From: Sphingobium sp. CECT 9361
GTDB taxonomy: Bacteria; Pseudomonadota; Alphaproteobacteria; Sphingomonadales; Sphingomonadaceae
Assembly (NCBI RefSeq): GCF_918741285.1
Contig: NZ_CAKKNC010000003.1
Coordinates: forward strand, 124,001 to 188,000
Direction: 5' to 3'
Length of the DNA stretch: 64,000 nucleotides
This document shows, one piece after another, positions 25,918 through 33,737 of this stretch. A program made the translations under genes and the position numbers. The notes beneath the pieces were generated by a model. The model was not told the origin of the DNA. It searched no databases and saw only the letters and a list, made by a program, of their open reading frames with translations. The stretch's first letter is position 1. Each line of letters starts with the position of its first letter.

Positions 25918-26556
25918 ATGATTGTTTCGCATCGCCACCGCTTCATTTTCGCGGCCGTGCCCAAGACCGGCACGCATGCCGTGCGACAGGCGCTGCGCGA
26001 GCAGATGGGCGACGAGGATGTCGAACAGGTGGGCCTGTTCGTGAACAGGCGCTTCCCGTGGGCCGATTTGGCGGCGATCCAGCATGGTCACCTTTCGCTG
26101 CAACAGGTGCGCCCCTACCTCGGTGAGGAGGCGTTTGCCGACTATTTCAAGTTCGCTTTCGTACGCAATCCCTTCGATCGCTTCATTTCCTATTGTGCTT
26201 TCATGCTGCGCGGCGGCAATGATTTTCAACTGCGGCCGCAAGAGGTTATGCGCCATTTTCTGTTCCGCAATCCGCAGAACGACCATATCCTGTTTCAGCC
26301 GCAGGCGTCACTGCTCGTGGATGAGAATGGCACAACACTACTCACCGATGCCGTCGGACGCGTCGAGGATATGCAAACATCCTTTGACGCCATCTGCGCG
26401 CATATCGGCATGGCGTCGCGTCCGCTCGACCGAGTCAACGGTACCAGGCATGACGACTATCGCTGCTACTATGATAAAGCCCTGATCGACGGCGTCACTG
26501 CTCGCTACGCGCAGGATTTGGACTTGTTCGGCTACAGTTTTGAAGGCGTGCGATGA
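25918..26556 (+). CDS. Sulfotransferase family 2-like protein
   Basis: A 212-residue cytoplasmic protein. The N-terminal strand-loop FIFAAVPKTGTHAVRQAL (P15-K-T-G-T-H) is the 5'-phosphosulfate-binding loop of PAPS sulfotransferases. FKFAFVRNPFDRFISY is the 3'-phosphate-binding motif with Arg and Ser. It is most like the Sulfotransfer_2 (HNK-1/chondroitin type) group, which sulfates carbohydrates, but bacterial members have varied acceptors. It overlaps the next gene by 4 nt and is first in a four-gene operon with two beta-hydroxylase-like genes and a TPR-sulfotransferase. The acceptor is unknown. Confidence 0.8.
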   Translation: MIVSHRHRFIFAAVPKTGTHAVRQALREQMGDEDVEQVGLFVNRRFPWADLAAIQHGHLSLQQVRPYLGEEAFADYFKFAFVRNPFDRFISYCAFMLRGGNDFQLRPQEVMRHFLFRNPQNDHILFQPQASLLVDENGTTLLTDAVGRVEDMQTSFDAICAHIGMASRPLDRVNGTRHDDYRCYYDKALIDGVTARYAQDLDLFGYSFEGVR

Positions 26557-27167
26557 GCCCTGCTGCCAACCCAAGAAAGACCCCGACAGTGCGCGCGCTT
26601 GGCTGCGTGGATATTGCGGCGTTGCAAGCGGCGGTGCTGGCGATTCCAGAGGAGGTTTGGTGCGCGGAAAATGCCGCTAAGCCCAACAAGTTTGAGGCGC
26701 TGGATGCGACCCGCCACATTGTGTTTCGCTTCATAGACAGTCCCCGCGATTGGCGTAGCTCGCATGATCGCTCGATGTGGCCCCAATGGCGCGCGCTGCT
26801 GGAGCCGGTGCTGGCGCAGGCCGTCTTCGCCTACGGTTATGCGCAGGGTGTATTCCCGCGGGTCATGCTTGCCCGGATGGCGGCGGGCGGCGTGATCCAC
26901 CCGCACATCGATGCTAATCCCGCGGCGAAATGGCCACATAAGATTCATGTTCCGCTCGTCACCAATGCCGACGTAATATCCTTCTTCGGCGGTGAGGAAC
27001 GCCATTTCCGGAGAGGTGAAGCAGTAGAGGTCAATAATCTCGCTGCCCATTGGGTGCGCAATGGTGGTGACACTGACCGCATCCACCTGATTTTTGAATA
27101 TTATGATGCCGACCAGCCTGACCCAGCCTGGTTGGAGCGGTTCCTGCTCGCCAGCGCGGCACGATGA
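26553..27167 (+). CDS. Aspartyl/asparaginyl beta-hydroxylase-like dioxygenase
   Basis: A 204-residue double-stranded beta-helix protein of the AspH group (2-oxoglutarate/Fe(II) dependent). The core block is HPHIDANPAAKWPHKIHVPL, then NLAAHWVRNGGDTDRIHLIFEY. In AspH the metal histidines sit in the R/K-x-H-x-P and H-x-V/W segments, which correspond here to the His of KIHVPL and H166 of AHWVRN. The family hydroxylates Asp, Asn or related side chains of proteins or free substrates. Both ends overlap neighbouring genes by 4 nt, so it is translated together with the two sulfotransferases. Substrate is unknown. Confidence 0.8.
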   Translation: MSPAANPRKTPTVRALGCVDIAALQAAVLAIPEEVWCAENAAKPNKFEALDATRHIVFRFIDSPRDWRSSHDRSMWPQWRALLEPVLAQAVFAYGYAQGVFPRVMLARMAAGGVIHPHIDANPAAKWPHKIHVPLVTNADVISFFGGEERHFRRGEAVEVNNLAAHWVRNGGDTDRIHLIFEYYDADQPDPAWLERFLLASAAR

Positions 27168-29083
27168 ATAGCTTGCGCCGCTCAGACGAGCGCGATGCTC
27201 TCATGCACGAGATCAGAGACCTGCGCGCACGTGCGTGCGTACCGGAAGCCTTGGCCCTGCTTGCCCGGCTGGAGGCGCTGCACCCCCGGTTTAGTCGCCT
27301 GTATCAGGAGCGCGGCCACTGCCATGTTCTGCTGGGCGATGCGCCAGCGGCGATTAAGGCCCTTCAGGAGGCTGTCCGCCTCAACCCGACGCTGCCGGCA
27401 AGCTGGGATATGTTGTCCCAGCTTTATAGTATGCTAGGCGATACCGTCCAGGCGTCTGTGGCGGAGCGGCATCTCACTATGCTGGGACAGCTCCCGCCCG
27501 AAATCGTGATGGCGAACAGCCTGAGTGCAGATGGCGACCTCGCACCGGCCGAGGAGGTCATCCGCAGTTATCTCGATAAAGATCGTGACAATCTGGGTGC
27601 CCTTCGCCTGCTGGCGCGTATTTGCCAAGATCGAGACGCGCCGGAGGAAGCGGAGGCATTGCTCATATCGGTCCTGGAACACGCGCCGGACTATCACGCG
27701 GCCCGCCTCGACTATGCCATGTTGCTGATGCAACAGCAGAAGCATGTTCAGGCTCGGCGAGAGGCCGAGCACCTGCTCCGGCACGAACCCGACAATCGCG
27801 ACTATCTGAAACAATATGCTGCGGCGTGCATCGGGATGGGCGACCATGAACCGGTAATCGATCTCTATGAAAAGCTGTTGGCTCACCGCCCCCTTTCTCC
27901 CAACGAAGTCGCCGATCTGCGTCTTTGGCGAGCGAATGCGCTGAAAATTACCGGTCGTCTGCACGACGCTATTGCCGATTATCGCGCTTCCCTTGCGGCG
28001 CGCCGAGACTATGGCGTGGCTTGGTTCAGCCTTGCCAATCTTAAAGTCTATCGCTTCTCCCTGGATGACATTGAGCACATGCGCGCTGCAGAATTTCACA
28101 CAGGCACGCAGGAAATGGACCGCATCTACCTGTGTTTCGCTCTCGGCAAGGCATTGGAAGACAGTGGCGATCATGCGTCATCCTGGCTTTATTATGCGCG
28201 CGGCAATGCGCTTCGAAGGAACGCCAGCCGCTATCGACCTGAGGGTGCAGCCGCTTGCGCGCTTCAAGTGAAGCAGGTCTTCAATGCGGATTTCTTCGCC
28301 GCTCGAGCAGGCTGGGGCTTGAACGAGGGGGCGCCCATCTTCATCCTGGGGTTGCCCCGTTCGGGATCGACCTTGATCGAGCAGATACTGGCGTCTCATA
28401 CCCAAGTGGAGGGCACGCAAGAACTGAACGAAATTGGTCGATATGTCAGCGAACTTTGCGGTGCAGATGCCTATTGCGGCCTGCCGGTTGACCCGCAGGC
28501 CGTGCAGCAGCTTACATCTGCCGATGCCAAGGCACTCGGCGAGCGCTTTCTTTCGGACACGCAAACCTATCGCAGGCTGGGCCGCCCCTTCTTCATCGAC
28601 AAGATGCCTAACAATTTCTGGCATATCGGATTGATTCATCTAATCCTGCCAGGCTCGACAATCATCGACGTGCGGCGCGAACCCATGGCTTGCTGTTTCA
28701 GCAATCTCAAACAGTTGTTCGGGACTACGAACCAGGAATTCACTTATGGCGTCAACGACATTGCTAGCTACTACCGCACCTATCTCGATGTCATGCGCCA
28801 TTGGGACGAAATACTGCCGGGCCGAGTGTTGAAGGTGCGGTATGAGGATGTAGTCGAAGATCTCGAAGGCATTGCCCGGAAAATGCTGGAGCATATCGGC
28901 CTGCCCTTCGAACCTGCGTGCCTTGCTTTCCACCGGACGCGGCGTAGCGTGCGCACGCCCAGTTCTGAGCAAGTGCGCCAGCCCATCGGCCGCGATGGTC
29001 TGACGCAATGGCGGCACTATGCGCCTTGGCTGGCCCCGCTTCGAGAGGCGCTGGGCGATGCACTGACGGAAGGGAGGGCCTGA
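27164..29083 (+). CDS. TPR-repeat sulfotransferase
   Basis: A 639-residue protein. Residues 1-350 are a series of TPR-like helical pairs (for example PAAIKALQEAVRLNPTLPAS and APEEAEALLISVLEHAPDYH). From about 390 comes a PAPS-dependent sulfotransferase domain with the P-loop FILGLPRSGSTLIEQIL at 393-409 and the 3'-phosphate site DVRREPMACCFS. The C-terminal domain resembles tyrosylprotein-sulfotransferase-like bacterial proteins. TPRs usually bind a peptide partner, so the acceptor may be a protein (inference). It overlaps its two neighbours, both AspH-like. Confidence 0.88.
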   Translation: MNSLRRSDERDALMHEIRDLRARACVPEALALLARLEALHPRFSRLYQERGHCHVLLGDAPAAIKALQEAVRLNPTLPASWDMLSQLYSMLGDTVQASVAERHLTMLGQLPPEIVMANSLSADGDLAPAEEVIRSYLDKDRDNLGALRLLARICQDRDAPEEAEALLISVLEHAPDYHAARLDYAMLLMQQQKHVQARREAEHLLRHEPDNRDYLKQYAAACIGMGDHEPVIDLYEKLLAHRPLSPNEVADLRLWRANALKITGRLHDAIADYRASLAARRDYGVAWFSLANLKVYRFSLDDIEHMRAAEFHTGTQEMDRIYLCFALGKALEDSGDHASSWLYYARGNALRRNASRYRPEGAAACALQVKQVFNADFFAARAGWGLNEGAPIFILGLPRSGSTLIEQILASHTQVEGTQELNEIGRYVSELCGADAYCGLPVDPQAVQQLTSADAKALGERFLSDTQTYRRLGRPFFIDKMPNNFWHIGLIHLILPGSTIIDVRREPMACCFSNLKQLFGTTNQEFTYGVNDIASYYRTYLDVMRHWDEILPGRVLKVRYEDVVEDLEGIARKMLEHIGLPFEPACLAFHRTRRSVRTPSSEQVRQPIGRDGLTQWRHYAPWLAPLREALGDALTEGRA

Positions 29084-30036
29084 TGCGGCTATCGCGCCCA
29101 TTCTTCCAGCTTCCGATACTCTTCGATGTGGTGCGTTTGCAGGCCGAGGTCGCCGCCTTGCCAAGCGAGGCATGGGTAGCGCATCCGGATGCTGTCCCGG
29201 GCAACAGCGCGTCACGACTGATCAGCGTAGATGGCGTCGAGACGGATGACGTTCACGGGCAAATGCTGCCGACGCGCTGGCTTGGCACCATGCCTTATTT
29301 GCACCAGATCCTCGCCGGCTTTGGCGTTGTATGGGGTCGCTCACGGCTTATGCGCCTAGCGCCCGGCGCGCGCGTACCAGAGCATGCCGACATCAACTAT
29401 CACTGGCATACGCGCGTGCGGATGCACATTCCGATTTTCACGCAGCCGGAGGTTCGTTTCCACTGCGACGGCCAATCGGTGCACATGGCCGCGGGAGAGG
29501 CTTGGATATTCGACAATTGGCGTCGGCATCATGTAGAAAACGGCTCTCAGGCGGCGCGGATCCATCTCGTCGCGGATACCAGCGGCACAGCAGCATTTTG
29601 GCAATTTGCCTGCGGGGAGCCCCCGCCTCGAGAGCAATGGCGTACGGTGGGCTGGCAACCGGAAAGGCGTTCGCAATTGCTCACCGAAGGCAACAAGCGC
29701 ACGGCGATAATGCCGGCCGCCGAAGTGCAGCTGCTGGTCGATGATCTGTGCACCGAACTCTCGGCGGTGTCTGCGGAGGCGAAGACCCGCGCTGCGCCGT
29801 TCACGTTAGCCCTTGAGAGCTTCGTGTATGATTGGCGCCAGCTTTGCGCGCTCCACGGGATAGACGGTCGGGCGAGACCTGAGTTTCAGCGTCTTGCTGG
29901 GATCTTACACCAAAATGTTAAGCCGTTTGCTGAGGGGCTCGTCATGCGGACCAATAACGTCGGCGCTTTGCTGGTACTCGAAAAGCGTGTGCTCCAGCAC
30001 TTGTTGGTGGATAAGGAGGCGCGGCTGAAGCCGTAG
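29083..30036 (+). CDS. Second aspartyl/asparaginyl beta-hydroxylase-like protein
   Basis: A 317-residue protein whose first 200 residues form an AspH-like beta-helix: PEHADINYHWHTRVRMHIPI, then AGEAWIFDNWRRHHVENGSQAARIHLV, with the metal histidines expected in RMHIPI and RRHHVEN. The last 110 residues are a helical extension with no family I recognise (VQLLVDDLCTELSAVSAEAKTR...). I chose the ATG at 29083, which overlaps the TGA of the preceding gene. The longer open frame from 29008 reads through that gene's end and lacks family-like sequence. It is last in the operon. Confidence 0.78.
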   Translation: MRLSRPFFQLPILFDVVRLQAEVAALPSEAWVAHPDAVPGNSASRLISVDGVETDDVHGQMLPTRWLGTMPYLHQILAGFGVVWGRSRLMRLAPGARVPEHADINYHWHTRVRMHIPIFTQPEVRFHCDGQSVHMAAGEAWIFDNWRRHHVENGSQAARIHLVADTSGTAAFWQFACGEPPPREQWRTVGWQPERRSQLLTEGNKRTAIMPAAEVQLLVDDLCTELSAVSAEAKTRAAPFTLALESFVYDWRQLCALHGIDGRARPEFQRLAGILHQNVKPFAEGLVMRTNNVGALLVLEKRVLQHLLVDKEARLKP

Positions 30037-30053
30037 CTCCCGACATCGACCGG

Positions 30054-30239
30054 CTAGAACAGTCGTTTCCATGAACCATGGTCGAACCTCTGACGGACGA
30101 GCAGCCATTGTTGCCTGGCCATTTCGGGCGACAGGGCGTTGAGTAACAGGCTGGGAAACGCCAGCATGACGATCCCCCTCGGGGGGCCGGAGGGGCACAG
30201 CCGATCAGCGAGATCGAAAAGCGATGAAGGTTCCGTCAT
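30054..30239 (-). CDS. Small hypothetical protein (61 aa)
   Basis: A short minus-strand frame preceded by gagggc 7 nt before the ATG. The composition is amphipathic, with a CPSGPPRG turn; I recognise no family. It overlaps the next upstream small gene (30205-30396) by 35 nt, and with the 44-aa frame at 30418 forms three consecutive minus-strand small frames between two plus-strand operons. It may be a remnant. Confidence 0.3.
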   Translation of the reverse strand: MTEPSSLFDLADRLCPSGPPRGIVMLAFPSLLLNALSPEMARQQWLLVRQRFDHGSWKRLF

Positions 30240-30396
30240 CGCGCATGCCCTCGCGCACCAGCGCTTCGAGTAATGGATCAGCGAGACTGTCCCATCGGTT
30301 AGTGCCAGGGCGGGCGTCCGCAGCCTTGATATCCACCATCGTGATCGAGTTGCAGAGCGGGCACCCCATCGCCGCGGTGGCGTTGAGCAGGTTCAT
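30205..30396 (-). CDS. Small hypothetical protein with a CxxC motif (63 aa)
   Basis: It starts at the ATG at 30396 behind a good ribosome site (agggag, 9-nt spacing). It has one CPLC motif near residue 12 and an acidic C-terminal half (SLADPLLEALVREGMRDDG). No family is recognised. It is the middle one of three short minus-strand frames. Confidence 0.35.
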   Translation of the reverse strand: MNLLNATAAMGCPLCNSITMVDIKAADARPGTNRWDSLADPLLEALVREGMRDDGTFIAFRSR

Positions 30397-30417
30397 GCCC
30401 AAGGCTCCCTTCGGTAG

Positions 30418-30552
30418 CTACTGCTCCCATTGGGGAATGTTGTGCTGGGCGATCAGTGAGGAGATGACGGCAACCACAAGCGGGGCACCGAAAAGCTTCT
30501 TCAGCCCCACGCGCGCTTTGGGCGCATCTTCGCGTGCTTCGGCGATCGTCAT
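30418..30552 (-). CDS. Small possible membrane peptide (44 aa)
   Basis: A minus-strand frame starting MTIAEAREDAPKARVGLKK, with a hydrophobic segment LFGAPLVVAVISSLIAQ that could span the membrane. It ends 21 nt before the next small gene. No clear ribosome site and no recognised family. The stretch 30553-30790 upstream holds no gene that I can support. Confidence 0.3.
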   Translation of the reverse strand: MTIAEAREDAPKARVGLKKLFGAPLVVAVISSLIAQHNIPQWEQ

Positions 30553-30790
30553 AAGCTTTGCGATCTAGCGCTCTTTGGCGGCGCCGGCGATCGGGACGAG
30601 TCGCCGAGGCGGAAGTCGGCTGTGATCGGGCACGGGCACGGCGATCGCATGATTTTGATGTTTGTTGGGCAATCGAGCGGTGTCGAGATGTCATCGGAGC
30701 GTCGCTTGACGCTCTCCAAGCTCTTGAAGATAGACCAGACAAGTCATGGGGACGGAGCGACGATCATCTGAATCGAACTAGGAGGATGCC

Positions 30791-31813
30791 ATGCCTGTGC
30801 TGAGCTCATTTGGAACGCGCTATCCGTTCCACCCCTTTCCCACCGGCTGGTTCGCCGTCGGCTTCGCGGATGATCTGGCGCCGGGCGATGTCCGACCGCT
30901 CAAATATTTCGACAGCGATCTCGTCCTGTTCCGGACGCAGGGCGGCACCGCCGTCGTCATCGATGCGCACTGCCCACATCTGGGTGCGCATCTGGGCTAT
31001 GACAGCAAGGTCGTTGGCGAGACCATCATTTGTCCATTCCATGCCTGGCGCTTCGATACGGGTGGCCGCTGTGTCGGCGTGCCCTTCGCCAAGGTGGTGC
31101 CGCCGCGTGCGCGCGTGCGTACTTGGCCGGTCGCTGAGCGCGGCGGCATGATCTTCATCTGGCACGATCTTGACGGTGCGCCGCCGCAATGGGAACTGCC
31201 GGTGTGGGACGAGCGTCGCAAGCGTCCCGGCGCCGGTTTCCGCAAGATGCACGATGATTTCGGTGCGGCACACCCGCAGGACGTGTTTGAGAACGGCGTC
31301 GATTTCGCGCATTTCCCTGGTGTGCATTCGACCGGCAAAGCGATCAGCGACGGCGCGATCATCACGGACGGGCCGCGCTTTTACAGCCCCGTGCGCATTC
31401 TGCCGATGGACTATGAGGGCCCCGTTTCTCCCGAAATCGGATCGACGGTTGAATCGGAGGTGTGGGGCGGTGGCCTTTCGCGCGTAGAAAGCCGCACACC
31501 GCACGCACCCGGCGTGATGACCATCTACTATGTCTCGGTTACGCCGGTGTATGCTGGCCTCAGCCATTATTACGTCCACCAGTTGTTCCTGATCGACGAC
31601 GATTGCACCATGTCCGACGAGGCGATCGATCGCTTCACTAGCCTCGCCGCAGAACATGGTGAGAAGGAGCAGTGGAGCGACGGCAATATCTGGCCACACA
31701 AGAAAAATGTCGCCGAGCCTATGCTGAGTTCGGCGGATGGGCCCATCCTGAAATATCGTGAATGGTACAAGCAGTTCCACCCACGCGTAGAGCAACCAAT
31801 CGCGGCGGAATAG
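30791..31813 (+). CDS. Rieske non-haem iron oxygenase, KshA-like terminal oxygenase
   Basis: A 340-residue ring-hydroxylating oxygenase subunit. The Rieske site is C61-x-H63-x17-C81-x2-H84 (CPH ... CPFH). The mononuclear iron site is D171-x2-H174-x4-H179 within ENGVDFAHFPGVH, a pattern shared with 3-ketosteroid 9alpha-hydroxylase KshA and the DAF-36/Neverland cholesterol desaturases. KshA opens the steroid nucleus together with a ketosteroid dehydrogenase. The ribosome site aggagg lies 6 nt before the ATG. Its stop abuts that of the convergent P450. No reductase partner is adjacent. A KshA-type role fits the ipd genes downstream, but other sterol-like substrates are possible. Confidence 0.82.
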   Translation: MPVLSSFGTRYPFHPFPTGWFAVGFADDLAPGDVRPLKYFDSDLVLFRTQGGTAVVIDAHCPHLGAHLGYDSKVVGETIICPFHAWRFDTGGRCVGVPFAKVVPPRARVRTWPVAERGGMIFIWHDLDGAPPQWELPVWDERRKRPGAGFRKMHDDFGAAHPQDVFENGVDFAHFPGVHSTGKAISDGAIITDGPRFYSPVRILPMDYEGPVSPEIGSTVESEVWGGGLSRVESRTPHAPGVMTIYYVSVTPVYAGLSHYYVHQLFLIDDDCTMSDEAIDRFTSLAAEHGEKEQWSDGNIWPHKKNVAEPMLSSADGPILKYREWYKQFHPRVEQPIAAE

Positions 31814-33070
31814 CTATTCGAGCGTCACCGGCATCGTCTTGATCCCGCCGACGAAGTTGGACCGGAGCCGCTGCGGCGCTCCGGCCAGGTCGATTGCCGG
31901 AAAGCGGGTCAGGATTTCGTTGAGCACCGCACGCAGTTCGATCCGCGCCAGGTTGTTGCCAAGGCACGAATGCCGACCGAAGCCGAACGTCAAATGCCGG
32001 TTGGTCTTGCGCGCCAGATCGAAGCTGAAGGGCGCTTCGAACACAGCCTCATCGCGATTGGCCGACGGATAGAAAAGCACGACCTTCTCGTCCTTGGCGA
32101 TGCGCTGGCCGGCGATCTCGACATCTTCGACTGCGGTCCGCGCCATGTAGATGATCGGCGTGACCCAGCGCAGCAGCTCCTCCACCCCGCTTGTCATCAG
32201 TTCGGGCTTGGAGGCGAGCGCGTTCATCGCGCTGCGATGCTCGATCAGCGCCAGCATCGCGCCGCTCGTCGCATTGCGCGTGGTCTCGTTGCCCGCGATT
32301 GCAAGCAGGAAGCAGAAGCCGAGGATTTGCATGTCCGAAAGCGGCTCGCCATCGATGCGCGCTTCGACCAGCAGGCTCACCAGATCGTCGCGTGGCGCAG
32401 CGCGGCGGGCAGTGATGAACTTCATGAAATAGCCGAACATCGCTTGCTGCGCGCCGACAATCGCGTCGCGCGGCAGCGCGACATCGCCATAATCGGGATC
32501 TTCGCTGCCGATCACGGCGTTGCTCCAAAGGTACATCTGGTCGCGATCGTCGGTCGGTACGCCAAGCAGCTCAAGGATCACGTCGAGCGGCAGCCGCATC
32601 GCGATTGCATCGACGAAATCGATTGGTCCCCCGCCGCCGGCAGCGGTGGCAACGCGTTGCGCTGCCACTTCATCCGCGATCAGGCGGCAGCGCTCGATGA
32701 TATGCTCCTCAAGCGCACGCATGACGCTGGGCTTGAACCGTTCACGCAGGATGGTGCGGTTCTTTTCGTGTCCTGGCGGATCCATCGTCAGCATCAGTGG
32801 GACGCTCCGTGGTATCTCGCCGCCTTCCAGCATGTCACGGCGCATGATCGTCACGCCCTTGCCGCTGATGAAGCGCTTGCTGTCCATGCCGATCTCGCAA
32901 ATGTCGGCATGGCGCGTAACCGCCCAGAAGGGTTCGCGCACCCCATCATCGACCCAGGCAACCGGCGTGTCGCGGCGCATCTGCGCCCAGATGTCGTGCG
33001 GATAACCGTGCTTCGCGAAATAATCGGGGTCGAAGCAATCGGGATTGGCCTGGATTCGCGTGCCGGTCAT
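31814..33070 (-). CDS. Cytochrome P450 (bacterial class I type)
   Basis: A 418-residue soluble P450. The oxygen-binding I-helix is AGNETT at 259-264, the K-helix E-x-x-R is at 298-301 (EELLRW), and the haem loop FGFGRHSCLG has the thiolate ligand C369. The overall pattern (MDPPGHEKNR, PFSFDLARKTNRHLTFG) is like the CYP125/CYP142/CYP124 region of the family, which includes sterol side-chain hydroxylases, but I cannot assign a CYP number. It has ggagcg before the ATG and is divergent from the TetR gene across the palindrome at 33080-33101. It would need a ferredoxin and reductase from elsewhere. Confidence 0.9.
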   Translation of the reverse strand: MTGTRIQANPDCFDPDYFAKHGYPHDIWAQMRRDTPVAWVDDGVREPFWAVTRHADICEIGMDSKRFISGKGVTIMRRDMLEGGEIPRSVPLMLTMDPPGHEKNRTILRERFKPSVMRALEEHIIERCRLIADEVAAQRVATAAGGGGPIDFVDAIAMRLPLDVILELLGVPTDDRDQMYLWSNAVIGSEDPDYGDVALPRDAIVGAQQAMFGYFMKFITARRAAPRDDLVSLLVEARIDGEPLSDMQILGFCFLLAIAGNETTRNATSGAMLALIEHRSAMNALASKPELMTSGVEELLRWVTPIIYMARTAVEDVEIAGQRIAKDEKVVLFYPSANRDEAVFEAPFSFDLARKTNRHLTFGFGRHSCLGNNLARIELRAVLNEILTRFPAIDLAGAPQRLRSNFVGGIKTMPVTLE

Positions 33071-33079
33071 TGTTCGCTC

Positions 33080-33101
33080 CTAGTTAGTCAGCGTTAACTA
33101 G
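33080..33101. promoter_or_regulatory. Probable TetR operator between P450 and tetR genes
   Basis: An inverted repeat CTAGTTA-N8-TAACTAG (perfect 7-nt arms) centred in the 63-bp gap between the divergent P450 and TetR genes. The size and placement fit a TetR-dimer site controlling both. Confidence 0.65.
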
Positions 33102-33133
33102 CGAAACCGGATGCAATGCGCTAGACGCCAGCG

Positions 33134-33712
33134 ATGGCATCTGAACATCGCTCATCGTCCACAAAGCGAACGCGGCTGGCGCCCGACCTCAGGCGTGCAA
33201 TGATCCTTGATGCTGCGACCGAAGTGTTTGCCGAGCAGGGTTATGAAGCCGGCAGCATCGACGCGATCGGCGCACGGATGGGGATCAGCGGACCCGCCAT
33301 CTACCGGCATTTCGCCCGCAAGCAGGATATCGTCGTCGAACTGCTGGTGAAGGCGGTGGATGCGGCTCTTGCGGATGTTGCAATCGGTCCGGGCGAGCGC
33401 GTGGCCGTATCCGGTTTGAATGCCTTTGTAGCGAAGATGGTCGGGCGCGTGGCGGCCGAGCAGGATATGTTGGCCCTGTTGCACGCACACATGCCCGATC
33501 TTGATGCCGACAACCGCAACCGCGTCGTGGACGCACGCGATCGTTTGCTTGAACGCTGGTCGGGCGAGACTCATCGACATCGTCCGGAACTCGATCCCGA
33601 TGCCTGCAAAATGCGCGTTTTGGCCTGTTTTGCGACCGTCGGCGCGCTCTGCGCGGTCGAGGCATCGTCGGAGACGATCGAACGATTGCTGTTCGCGCTC
33701 CTCTCGGCCTGA
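33134..33712 (+). CDS. TetR/AcrR family transcriptional regulator
   Basis: A 192-residue repressor. The N-terminal DNA-binding domain spans about residues 16-62: RAMILDAATEVFAEQGYEAG, then IGARMGISGPAIYRHFARKQDIV. The helical ligand-binding domain has no recognised specificity (MVGRVAAEQDMLALLHAHMPDLD resembles regulators of lipid-like substrates in actinobacteria, weakly). It is divergent from the P450 with the operator at 33080 between them. It probably senses a pathway intermediate such as a CoA thioester or steroid (inference). Confidence 0.88.
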   Translation: MASEHRSSSTKRTRLAPDLRRAMILDAATEVFAEQGYEAGSIDAIGARMGISGPAIYRHFARKQDIVVELLVKAVDAALADVAIGPGERVAVSGLNAFVAKMVGRVAAEQDMLALLHAHMPDLDADNRNRVVDARDRLLERWSGETHRHRPELDPDACKMRVLACFATVGALCAVEASSETIERLLFALLSA

Positions 33713-33737
33713 GCGCCTGATTCAATCTTCTAGGCCT

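Noticed and set aside
30725..30737. GAAGATAGACCA upstream of the Rieske gene as a PhnF-like site
   Set aside because: Only the ATAGACCA half matches, and the downstream gene has no phosphorus link.
30224..30803. Plus-strand frames of 114 and 81 codons upstream of the Rieske gene
   Set aside because: Arg/Ser-rich low-complexity translations without family-like sequence; the first is antisense to the small minus-strand frames.
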